Shown: positions 57,088 to 64,000 of the stretch, one piece after another
Position numbering within the stretch: the stretch's first letter is position 1
Layout: each line of letters opens with the position of its first letter
Assembly (NCBI RefSeq): GCF_009834515.1
Contig: NZ_CP019426.1
Coordinates: 2,097,501-2,161,500 of the forward strand
DNA: 64,000 bases
Source: Pseudomonas sp. R84
Lineage (GTDB): Bacteria; Pseudomonadota; Gammaproteobacteria; Pseudomonadales; Pseudomonadaceae
Direction of reading: 5' to 3'
Translations under genes and position numbers: made by a program
Notes under the pieces: model-generated
Database searches by the model: none
Told to the model about the DNA's origin: nothing
What the model saw: the letters and a program-made list of their open reading frames with translations, nothing else

Positions 57088-57822
57088 TCAGCCTTCGATC
57101 GAGCCACCGGCCAGTGCGCACAACTGGATCGGGTCGAGGATGTGAATCTCCTTGCCCTCGGCGGCGATCAGCTCGTTTTGCTGGAAGCGCGTGAACACGC
57201 GAGACACGGTTTCCACGGCCAGACCGAGATAGTTGCCGATTTCATTGCGCGACATGCTCAGGCGGAACTGATTGGCCGAGAAGCCGCGAGCGCGGAAGCG
57301 CGCGGACAGATTGACCAGAAAGGTGGCGATGCGCTCGTCGGCGGTTTTTTTCGACAGCAGCAACATCATTTGCTGGTCGTCGCGGATTTCCCGGCTCATC
57401 ACGCGCATCAACTGGCGGCGCAGCTGCGGCAGTTGCAGGGCCAATTCGTCGAGGCGTTCAAACGGAATTTCGCAGACCGAGGTGGTTTCCAGCGCCTGGG
57501 CGGAGACTGGGTGTTTCTCAGTGTCCATGCCGGACAGGCCGACCAGTTCGCTCGGCAGGTGGAAACCGGTCAGTTGCTCTTCGCCGCTGTCGCTGAGGCT
57601 GAAGGTCTTCAGGGCGCCGGAGCGTACTGCATAAACGGAATCGAACGTGTCGCCCTGGCGGAACAGGAACTCGCCTTTTTTCAGCGGGCGGCCACGTTTA
57701 ACGATTTCGTCCAGCGCATCCATGTCTTCCAGATTCAGAGAAAGTGGCAGGCAGAGAGGGGCCAGGCTGCAATCCTTGCAATGGGCCTGGTTGTGAGCGC
57801 GCAGTTTAACTGGCTCGGACAT
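57088..57822 (-). CDS. anr: Anaerobic transcriptional regulator Anr (FNR family)
   Basis: A 244-residue oxygen sensor. Cys15, 18, 24 and 117 are placed as the four [4Fe-4S] ligands of FNR. The cyclic-nucleotide-like domain (about 35-150) precedes a dimer helix and a winged helix with ETVSRVF (about 205-215) that recognises TTGAT-N4-ATCAA. Anr activates low-oxygen functions, including hemN and cbb3 oxidase-related genes, in pseudomonads. A perfect box stands before hemN in this window. ATG 57822 is chosen because the frame upstream overlaps the opposite-strand gene and lacks similarity. Confidence 0.97.
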   Translation of the reverse strand: MSEPVKLRAHNQAHCKDCSLAPLCLPLSLNLEDMDALDEIVKRGRPLKKGEFLFRQGDTFDSVYAVRSGALKTFSLSDSGEEQLTGFHLPSELVGLSGMDTEKHPVSAQALETTSVCEIPFERLDELALQLPQLRRQLMRVMSREIRDDQQMMLLLSKKTADERIATFLVNLSARFRARGFSANQFRLSMSRNEIGNYLGLAVETVSRVFTRFQQNELIAAEGKEIHILDPIQLCALAGGSIEG

Positions 57823-57976
57823 TTCTTTAATCCTTGTGGGAAAACACACATAAGCCGTAAGGGTAACCCACGGGAGGACATTCAGGCCAGTCTGTGGCGA
57901 CTTTGTCCCACCGCCATAAAGCCGCAGAGCGAGCCGCCGATATACAGGTATCAGAACGCATACAAGGAACGCTTCG

Positions 57977-58459
57977 ATGGCCACCATTGGCACGCTGGGC
58001 CCCGGTAGCAGCGACGTTGCGGCAGTGCCGGAAACGTTTAAAGCTTCGTCGGGCAATGCACGCGACCCAGACTCGACCGAAGAGGCAACCCCGACCTTGG
58101 TCGAGGGCGTCAAAGTGTCGCTGTCCGGTGCGTCGATCGCAAAATCCGCCGGTGTCGGTGGTGAAAACAGCGACATCGACGACAGCGGATTGCCGGAGAA
58201 CATCCAGCAATTGCTGAAGATGATCCGCAAGTTGCAAAAACAGATTGCCGAGAAAAAGGCGCTTATCGAAGCGGTCATGGCCGACAAGCGCCTTTCCAAC
58301 GAAGAAAAAATCAACAAGGTCGCGGCTCTTCGCGGCGCCATCGCCGCGTTGAATACGGGTCTGATCACCGCCAATCTGGCCTTGTCCAAAGTGGTCGGGC
58401 AATCGGGCCTGACCGCGGATCAGAACTTCAAAGTCGGTTCGCTGCTGATGAAAAACTAA
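57977..58459 (+). CDS. Hypothetical protein with central coiled coil
   Basis: A 160-residue protein that I do not recognise. Residues 1-70 are rich in Gly, Ser, Asp and Thr and look disordered. Residues 73-125 ([20 protein letters not shown] ... [20 protein letters not shown]) look like two helices able to form a coiled coil. The end is mildly hydrophobic. No signal peptide or membrane segment is present. CAAGGAACG precedes ATG 57977. It is divergent from anr and convergent with hemN; its TAA and the hemN TAG share bases (CTAA at 58456-58459). A homologous hypothetical gene sits here in P. aeruginosa, which supports it being real. Function unknown. Confidence 0.75.
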   Translation: MATIGTLGPGSSDVAAVPETFKASSGNARDPDSTEEATPTLVEGVKVSLSGASIAKSAGVGGENSDIDDSGLPENIQQLLKMIRKLQKQIAEKKALIEAVMADKRLSNEEKINKVAALRGAIAALNTGLITANLALSKVVGQSGLTADQNFKVGSLLMKN

Positions 58460-59838
58460 ATCACCCGCGAGAAACGCTGGCGGTTCTGCTGCTCCAGATA
58501 CGCATCGAACACCATGCACACCGAGCGCACCAGCAGACGTCCCGCTGGCAATACTTCGATCCGCTCGCGATCCAGTTCGATCAGGCCATCACTGGCCATG
58601 CCTTGCAACTGCGGCCACAGCGTGCCGAAATACCCCTGAAAGTCGATGTTGAACTGCTGCTCGATCTCGGCGAATTCCAGACTGAAATTGCAGATCAGTT
58701 GCTGAATCACTGCACGGCGCAAGCGATCATCGGCGTTGCACACCAGGCCCCGGCTAGTCGCCAGTTGCGCGGCGGCGAGGGTGTTCTGGTACTCGTTGAG
58801 GTCGCTGCTGTTCTGGCAGTACAGGTCGCCGATCTGGCTGATGGCCGACACGCCCAAGCCAATCAAGTCGCAATGACCATGGGTGGTGTAACCCTGGAAG
58901 TTGCGTTGCAGGGTTTGCTCTTCCTGGGCAATCGCCAGCTCATCGTCGGGCAGGGCAAAGTGATCCATGCCGATGTAGCGATAGCCGGCGGCGGTGAGCT
59001 GTTCGATGGTGCGCTCGAGCATTTCCAGTTTCTGCGCGGGCGCCGGCAGTTCATTGCCATTGATCCGCCGCTGCGGCATGAAGCGCTCCGGCAGGTGTGC
59101 ATAGTTGAACACCGAGAGCCGATCCGGTTGCAGGCTGATCACTTCCTCGACGGTGCGGGCGAAGTTTTCCGGCGTCTGCTTGGGCAAGCCGTAAATCAAG
59201 TCGATATTGATCGAGCGAAACTGCAGGGTGCGCGCGGCATCGATCACCGCGCGGGTTTCTTCCAGACTCTGCAGGCGATTGACCGCGCGCTGCACCGCCG
59301 GATCGAGATCCTGCAGGCCGATGCTGACCCGGTTGAAGCCGAGTTCGCGCAGCAGGCCCATGGTCGACCAGTCGGCTTCGCGCGGGTCGATCTCGATACC
59401 GTAGTCGCCGGAGTCGTCGTCCAGCAGATTGAAATGCTTGCGCAGGTGCGCCATCAACTGCCGCAGTTCGTCGTGGCTGAGAAAGGTCGGCGTGCCGCCG
59501 CCAAAGTGCAATTGCTCGACTTTTTGTGCCGGGTCGAGGTGGCAGGCGATCAACTGGATTTCCTGCTCCAGCCGCTGTAGATATGGCGCCGCGCGACCTC
59601 GGTCCTTGGTGATGACCTTGTTGCACGCGCAGTAGTAGCAAATGTTCGCGCAGAACGGCACATGCACGTACAGCGACAACGGGCGCAGGGCCTTGCGGCT
59701 GTCGCGCAGGGCATGAAACAGGTCGAAGGTGCCGACCTGACCGTGAAATTGCACGGCCGTCGGATAAGAGGTGTAGCGCGGCCCCGCCAGGTCGTAGCGG
59801 CGGATCAGATCAGAGTCCCAACGAATGGCGTCGAGCAT
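58456..59838 (-). CDS. hemN: Oxygen-independent coproporphyrinogen III oxidase
   Basis: A 460-residue radical-SAM enzyme making protoporphyrinogen IX without oxygen. The cluster cysteines are Cys63, 67 and 70 (CANICYYC), followed by ACNK, typical of true HemN rather than HemW. GGGTPTF, EIDPREADW, GLQDLDPAVQRAVNR and the C-terminal HemN domain (about 350-450) are present. A perfect ANR/FNR box lies 64-77 bases upstream, fitting induction at low oxygen. It supplies heme for the cbb3 oxidase whose assembly genes follow. Confidence 0.97.
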   Translation of the reverse strand: MLDAIRWDSDLIRRYDLAGPRYTSYPTAVQFHGQVGTFDLFHALRDSRKALRPLSLYVHVPFCANICYYCACNKVITKDRGRAAPYLQRLEQEIQLIACHLDPAQKVEQLHFGGGTPTFLSHDELRQLMAHLRKHFNLLDDDSGDYGIEIDPREADWSTMGLLRELGFNRVSIGLQDLDPAVQRAVNRLQSLEETRAVIDAARTLQFRSINIDLIYGLPKQTPENFARTVEEVISLQPDRLSVFNYAHLPERFMPQRRINGNELPAPAQKLEMLERTIEQLTAAGYRYIGMDHFALPDDELAIAQEEQTLQRNFQGYTTHGHCDLIGLGVSAISQIGDLYCQNSSDLNEYQNTLAAAQLATSRGLVCNADDRLRRAVIQQLICNFSLEFAEIEQQFNIDFQGYFGTLWPQLQGMASDGLIELDRERIEVLPAGRLLVRSVCMVFDAYLEQQNRQRFSRVI

Positions 59839-59901
59839 GCGGGCATTCCCCCGGATAGGCTGGCAGTGTGGCGAGTCTAGGGGAGGGCGCGCAGGGGCAT
59901 C

Positions 59902-59915
59902 TTGATTTGCATCAA
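59902..59915. promoter_or_regulatory. ANR/FNR box upstream of hemN
   Basis: TTGAT-TTGC-ATCAA is a perfect inverted FNR-type site about 64 bases before the hemN ATG, the spacing expected for activation. The regulator Anr is encoded 2 kb away. Confidence 0.92.
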
Positions 59916-59922
59916 CAGCATA

Positions 59923-60010
59923 AGATCAAAAGATCGCAGCCTGCGGCAACTCCTACAGGGAAACGCATTCCAAAGGTAGGAGCAGCCGAAGGCTGCGATC
60001 TTTTGATCTT
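59923..60010. repeat. REP-type palindrome pair, family II
   Basis: GATCAAAAGATCGCAGCCTG and its inverted partner ending TCTTTTGATC lie between the hemN promoter and the TauE/SafE-like gene stop. Confidence 0.88.
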
Positions 60011-60692
60011 AATGGCCCATCAACCAATGCTGATGCGGTCCGGGCAATGTCCATATCCCGAACAGAATCACCAGCAAACCACCGGCCATGCGCACGCTGC
60101 GTTTGCGCAACAGCGCCGTAACCCGCTCAGCCGCAAGCCCTGTGGCGAGCAACACCGGCCAGGTGCCGAGGCCAAACGCAAGCATCAACAATGCACTGTC
60201 CAGCGCATTGCCCTGACTCGCCGACCACAACAGCGTGCTGTAAACCAGTCCGCACGGCAGCCAGCCCCACAACGCGCCAAGCAACAGCGCGCGAGGCAAA
60301 CTCGACACCGGCAGCAAGCGATTGGCGACCGGCTGAATGTAGCGCCACAGCCCGCGGCCGAGGCTTTCAATGCGGGTCAGTCCGCTCCACCAACCGGCCA
60401 GATACAAACCCATGGCGATCAGCAACAACCCGGCCAATACACGCATGAACAATGCGCCTGGACTGTTCGCCACCGCCCATCCCGCCAGCCCGATCAGCAA
60501 GCCAGCCGTGGCATAACTGAGGATTCGGCCCAGGTTGTACGCCAGCAACAAGCGAAAACGCCGACTGCGCTGCTCCTTGGGGATCGCCAAAGTCAGCGCG
60601 CCCATCAAACCGCCGCACATGCCCAGGCAATGACCACCACCGAGCAGGCCGAGGATCAATGCCGAGATCAGCAAGGGCGCCAGTTCAAGCAT
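60009..60692 (-). CDS. Sulfite exporter TauE/SafE-family membrane protein of the cco maturation cluster
   Basis: A 227-residue inner-membrane protein with about six helices. The first helix contains GGGHCLGMCGG, a His-Cys-x2-Met-Cys cluster that could bind copper or another soft metal. The family is annotated as sulfite exporter TauE/SafE, but members next to ccoGHIS are thought to act in metal handling or cytochrome biogenesis. Its start overlaps the ccoS stop by 8 bases, so it is the last gene of the ccoI-ccoS unit. Transported substrate is not known. Confidence 0.85.
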   Translation of the reverse strand: MLELAPLLISALILGLLGGGHCLGMCGGLMGALTLAIPKEQRSRRFRLLLAYNLGRILSYATAGLLIGLAGWAVANSPGALFMRVLAGLLLIAMGLYLAGWWSGLTRIESLGRGLWRYIQPVANRLLPVSSLPRALLLGALWGWLPCGLVYSTLLWSASQGNALDSALLMLAFGLGTWPVLLATGLAAERVTALLRKRSVRMAGGLLVILFGIWTLPGPHQHWLMGH

Positions 60693-60897
60693 GAGGCGGG
60701 GCCTTGTCGTCCGGTTTGCTGGCGTTGACTTCGTCCACGGCGGCGGTGTGGTTCGGATCCTGATCATCGAACAGAATGCTGTGCGCAGGGCCGTCGAGGT
60801 CGTCGTACTGACCGCTGTCCACCGCCCAGAAAAAGATGTACACGGCGATGGCCACAATCAGCAGGGCGGCCGGGATCATCACGTAGAGAGCTGGCAT
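60685..60897 (-). CDS. ccoS: cbb3-type cytochrome oxidase assembly protein CcoS
   Basis: A 70-residue single-pass membrane protein. The helix at about 3-25 (LYVMIPAALLIVAIAVYIFFWAV) is followed by DSGQYDDLDGPAHSILFDDQ, the CcoS signature. It is needed for cofactor insertion into cbb3 oxidase. It lies 24 bases after ccoI and overlaps the next gene. Confidence 0.95.
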   Translation of the reverse strand: MPALYVMIPAALLIVAIAVYIFFWAVDSGQYDDLDGPAHSILFDDQDPNHTAAVDEVNASKPDDKAPPHA

Positions 60898-60921
60898 CGG
60901 TACTCCAGGCGCCCGCGCGGT

Positions 60922-63372
60922 TCAGGCCGGCAGCGGGCGGGTTTGTGATCGGGTGCTGGCGGGCGGCGGACTCGGCAGGCGAGTCAGGCGCAGGGCATTG
61001 AGCACCACGGTCAACGAACTGATCGACATGCCGACGGCGGCCCACACCGGCGTGATCCAGCCGAGGGCGGCGAACGGCAACATGAGGCCATTGTACAGCG
61101 CCGCCCACAGCAGGTTCTCGATGATTACCCGGCGGGTGCGCCGAGCCAGAGTGAACGCTTGAACCAAGGCGTCGAGACGGTTGGACAGCAGCACCGCATC
61201 GGCGCTGGTTTTCGCCAGATCGGTGGCCGAACCCATGGCGACACTGATGTCGGCTGCCGCGAGCACTGGTACATCGTTGACGCCGTCGCCGAGCATCAGC
61301 ACTTTGCGACCTTCCTTGTGCAGTTGCTGCAGGACTTGCAGTTTGTCGTCCGGGCGCAAGCCGCCGCGAGCCTCATCAATGCCCAGTTCCGCCGCCACAC
61401 TGGCGACCATCGGCGAGCTGTCACCGGATAACAACAGCGTACGCCAGCCGCGTGCCTTACAAGCAGCGAGCAAGGCGGGGGCGTCATCACGCAAGCGATC
61501 GTCGAGGACGAACCACGCCAGTGGCCCTTGAGTATCGCCGAGCAGCAACCATTGGCCGGCCTCGTCCGGCATCGACGGTGCCGTTGCGCCGCTGAGGGCG
61601 CAGACAAACTCGGCCTGGCCGATGCGCAAACGCTGTCCGCCCACCAAGCCTTCGAGGCCAAGCCCCGGCGTGCTGTGGACGTCTTCAGCGGCCAGCGGCG
61701 CACGGCCAAAGGCACGGGCAATCGGGTGTTCCGACCGGTTTTCCAGAGCGGCGGCGAGGCTCAGGCATTGATCACTGTCCTGCGCGCCGAGTGGGCGAAT
61801 CGAACGCAGCATCAATCGGCCTTCGGTGAGGGTGCCGGTCTTGTCGAAGATCACCGTGTCGATCTGATTCAAGCCTTCCAGCACATGCCCGCGCGTCAGC
61901 AGCAAACCAAGTTTGTGCAAGGTACCGGTGGCGGCGGTGAGCGCGGTCGGCGTCGCCAGCGACAGGGCGCACGGGCAGGTGGCAACCAGCATGGCGAGGA
62001 CAATCCAGAATGCTCGCGACGAATCCAGTTCCCACCACAACAGGCCAATGGCGGCTGCGGCGATCAGCGATAACAACAAAAACCATTGCGCGGCACGGTC
62101 GGCGATTTCTGCCAGTCGCGGTTTTTCCGCTTGAGCGCGGTCGAGCAGGCGGACAATGGCCGATAGGCGCGTGTCTTGGCCCAGCGCCTGAACTTCCACG
62201 GTGAGCGCGCCTTCAACGTTGAGCGTGCCAGCGGTGACCGCATCGCCCGGCATGCGCGGTTGCGGCAGGTATTCGCCGGTGAGCAGCGATTCGTCGATGC
62301 TCGACTGGCCGTCGATGATCTTGCCGTCCGCCGGCAGAATCGAGCCGGCCTGCACCAGAATCCGCTCGCCGAGGCGTAGCTCGCTGAGCAGGATGCGTTC
62401 GCTCTGGCCGTTGTTGTCCAGCCGTAGACACGAGGCCGGCAATAGATTCACAAGTTGCGCCGTCGCGGCAGCGGTGCGCTCACGGGCACGGCGTTCCAGA
62501 TAGCGGCCGGCGAGCAGGAACAGCGCAAACATGCCGACCGCATCGAAATACAACTCGCCAACGCCGGTGATCGAAGTCCAGATCCCGGCAATGTAGGCGC
62601 TGCCGATCGCCAGTGACACCGAGACATCCATGGTCAGGTGGCGCGTGCGCAGATCGCGCATTGCGCCTTTGAAGAACGGCGCGCAGCTGTAGAACACGAT
62701 CGGTGTGGTCAGGAACAGTGCGACCCAGCGCAGGATCGTGTGCAGCTCGGGGCTGAGGTCGATGTTGAATTCCGGCCAAGTGGCCATGGTCGCCATCATC
62801 GCCTGAAACCACAGCAGTCCAGCCACGCCGAGCTGGCGCAGAGCGAGGCGGTTTTCACTGGCCAGTTGTTCGCTGGCACGGTCGGCCTGATACGGGTGGG
62901 CGGCGTAACCGATGTGGCGCAGTTCGGCGAGGATCTGGCTCAGCGGTAATTGCGCGTCGGCCCAACTCACGTGCAAACGATGGTTGGACAGGTTCAGCCG
63001 CGCCTCGGCCACGGCGGGCAGCGTGCGCAGGTGTTTTTCGATCAGCCAGCCGCAAGCGGCGCAACTGATGCCTTCCATCAACAGGGTGGTTTCGGCCAGA
63101 TCGCCTTCATGGCGAACGAAGGGTTGCTGCACATCGGCGCGGTCGTACAGGGCCAGCTCATCGACCAATTGCACCGGCAATGCTTCGGGGTTGGCCGAGG
63201 CTTCGCTGCGGTGTTGGTAGTAGCTTTCCAGACCACCGGCGACGATGGCTTCGGCCACAGCCTGACAGCCCGGACAGCAGAACTCGCGGGAATCCCCGAG
63301 TACGACGGCGGTGAAGCGGCTGCCGGAGGGGACGGGCAGGGCGCAGTGGTAGCAGGGGAGTGGGGTGGTCAT
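60922..63372 (-). CDS. ccoI: Copper-transporting P-type ATPase CcoI (cbb3 oxidase maturation)
   Basis: An 816-residue P1B-type ATPase. An N-terminal cysteine-rich segment (CYHCALPVP ... CCPGCQAV) precedes an HMA domain with CAAC (GISCAACGWL, about 98-107). Eight helices include the CPC metal site (ATCPCALS, about 465). DKTGTLTEGR is the phosphorylation site, and GDGVNDVPVLAAA closes the P domain. The extended N-terminus marks the CcoI/FixI group, which exports copper to the periplasm for the CuB centre of cbb3 oxidase. ccoS follows. Confidence 0.96.
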   Translation of the reverse strand: MTTPLPCYHCALPVPSGSRFTAVVLGDSREFCCPGCQAVAEAIVAGGLESYYQHRSEASANPEALPVQLVDELALYDRADVQQPFVRHEGDLAETTLLMEGISCAACGWLIEKHLRTLPAVAEARLNLSNHRLHVSWADAQLPLSQILAELRHIGYAAHPYQADRASEQLASENRLALRQLGVAGLLWFQAMMATMATWPEFNIDLSPELHTILRWVALFLTTPIVFYSCAPFFKGAMRDLRTRHLTMDVSVSLAIGSAYIAGIWTSITGVGELYFDAVGMFALFLLAGRYLERRARERTAAATAQLVNLLPASCLRLDNNGQSERILLSELRLGERILVQAGSILPADGKIIDGQSSIDESLLTGEYLPQPRMPGDAVTAGTLNVEGALTVEVQALGQDTRLSAIVRLLDRAQAEKPRLAEIADRAAQWFLLLSLIAAAAIGLLWWELDSSRAFWIVLAMLVATCPCALSLATPTALTAATGTLHKLGLLLTRGHVLEGLNQIDTVIFDKTGTLTEGRLMLRSIRPLGAQDSDQCLSLAAALENRSEHPIARAFGRAPLAAEDVHSTPGLGLEGLVGGQRLRIGQAEFVCALSGATAPSMPDEAGQWLLLGDTQGPLAWFVLDDRLRDDAPALLAACKARGWRTLLLSGDSSPMVASVAAELGIDEARGGLRPDDKLQVLQQLHKEGRKVLMLGDGVNDVPVLAAADISVAMGSATDLAKTSADAVLLSNRLDALVQAFTLARRTRRVIIENLLWAALYNGLMLPFAALGWITPVWAAVGMSISSLTVVLNALRLTRLPSPPPASTRSQTRPLPA

Positions 63373-63417
63373 GGCATCGTTGAGGGATTAAACCCTTGCA
63401 TTGGAGTTGTCCGCTTG

Positions 63418-63550
63418 CCCTCACCCCAGCCCTCTCCCGGAGGGAGAGGGCGCCGATCGGTGTGAGCCTGGATTTTCACTGTCATACACAAAACGTGCAA
63501 ACGCTCGAGATCAGTTCCCTCTCCTGGGGGAGAGGGCTAGGGTGAGGGGG
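63418..63550. repeat. Palindromic element, CCCTCACCC family, copy 3
   Basis: Imperfect arms at about 63418-63455 and 63511-63550 match the copies near 19.9 and 31.1 kb in the arms but not in the 55-bp spacer. It lies between ccoH and ccoI. Confidence 0.85.
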
Positions 63551-63563
63551 CTTTCGAAGTTGC

Positions 63564-64000
63564 TTATTTTTTCAGGTCTTCGGCGCCTTGCAGCGGCTCA
63601 TCACCGAGCAGCAGATCCTTGTCATGGCTCACCAACTCTTCCTCGAACATGCGCCACACATGGTCATCCTGACTGCCGAGCAATTCGACAAAGCGACGAC
63701 CCTCAACCTTGTCACCCAGTTGACCGATGTAGCGGCCCGTTTCAGTCTCGCTGCGAGTCAGGACAATCTTGCGATCCTTCTCGGGCTGCGTCGGCGAAAT
63801 CAGGTTCAATTCCAGTGTCTTCGGCTGACTGTCACCGCTCAAACGCAGATCAACCTCACCAGTAACATCATCCAGACGCACCGCCGCACGCATCTTCAGA
63901 TTCTGCGCCAACAGCTCACGGTCCAGCGAACGGTTGATGCCTTTGCCAGCCTCGTAATAGTTGTCGTTGACGAGGTTGTCCGGGTTGTTCACCGCAATGG
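63564..64000 (-). CDS. ccoH: FixH/CcoH family protein (5' truncated)
   Basis: At least 145 residues of a FixH-family cbb3 assembly protein. The frame continues past the window edge; VNNPDNLVNDNYYEAGKGIN is the region just after the expected N-terminal membrane helix, which is off the window. A periplasmic beta-rich domain follows (LDDVTGEVDLRLSG ... IGQLGDKVEGRRFVELL). It lies upstream of ccoI, the usual ccoG-ccoH-ccoI-ccoS order. An internal GTG at 63992 is not the true start. Confidence 0.9.
   Translation of the reverse strand, partial: IAVNNPDNLVNDNYYEAGKGINRSLDRELLAQNLKMRAAVRLDDVTGEVDLRLSGDSQPKTLELNLISPTQPEKDRKIVLTRSETETGRYIGQLGDKVEGRRFVELLGSQDDHVWRMFEEELVSHDKDLLLGDEPLQGAEDLKK

Noticed and set aside
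59868..60728. Plus-strand open frame of 286 codons across the TauE/SafE-like gene
   Set aside because: Its translation is Gln/Arg/Pro-rich without motifs and begins in a REP element; the minus-strand membrane protein explains the region.

Overview
The window is a stretch of a fluorescent-type Pseudomonas chromosome (P. fluorescens group is my inference). The grounds are the high G+C content, many copies of the Pseudomonas REP-type palindromes (arms with GCCTGCTCGCGA or GATCGCAGCC), and gene neighbourhoods that I recognise from P. aeruginosa: ppsA to oprF, the nitrate-assimilation cluster, pyrD-rmf-rlmKL-dacB, and xdh-smc-zipA-ligA-ffs-dnaX-recR-apt-anr-hemN-cco. I see no prophage, insertion sequence, CRISPR array or tRNA. 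Nearly all of it is core genome.

Layout. 1-692: end of a MocR-type aminotransferase-like protein. 807-4175: divergent ppsR and ppsA. 4361-10046: a hydrolase, rraA, then the envelope-stress block cmaX-crfX-cmpX-sigX-oprF. 10134-22055 (minus strand): nitrate assimilation in three transcription units, nasS-nasT, nitrate transporter plus a PP2C/protein-kinase fusion, and nirB-nirD-nitrate reductase-cobA. 22146-31055: pyrD, rmf, rlmKL, a CHASE/PAS/GGDEF diguanylate cyclase, dacB and a YggL protein. 31298-39836: purine catabolism (BenE-type transporter, GntR regulator, guaD, xdhC, xdhB, xdhA). 40105-49229: GntR regulator, smc, zipA, ligA and a zinc-ribbon metallopeptidase-like protein. 49356-56350: SRP RNA, a periplasmic binding protein, dnaX-ybaB, a reductase, recR and an acyl-CoA dehydrogenase. 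56461-64000: apt, anr, an unknown coiled-coil protein, hemN, and the cbb3-oxidase maturation genes (TauE/SafE-like, ccoS, ccoI, partial ccoH).

The richest regulatory signal is in the nitrate region. All three transcription units start with a sigma-54-like -24/-12 element. Each is followed within about 10-25 nt of the predicted transcript start by two small hairpins whose six-base loops carry A at position 1 and G at position 4, the signature bound by ANTAR proteins. Each then has a terminator-like hairpin before the first gene. NasT, encoded here, is an ANTAR antiterminator and NasS its nitrate-sensing partner. The layout therefore predicts nitrogen-limitation control (NtrC/sigma-54) gated by nitrate, including feedback on nasST itself, where the hairpins are weakest.

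Other non-coding signals: a four-hairpin 5' leader of rmf, a possible small RNA or attenuator upstream of rlmKL, a perfect ANR/FNR box in front of hemN, paired TGAC-N6-GTCA sites in front of xdhA, about fifteen REP-type palindromes in two families, and three copies of a longer CCCTCACCC-ended palindrome, one with 45-bp perfect arms.
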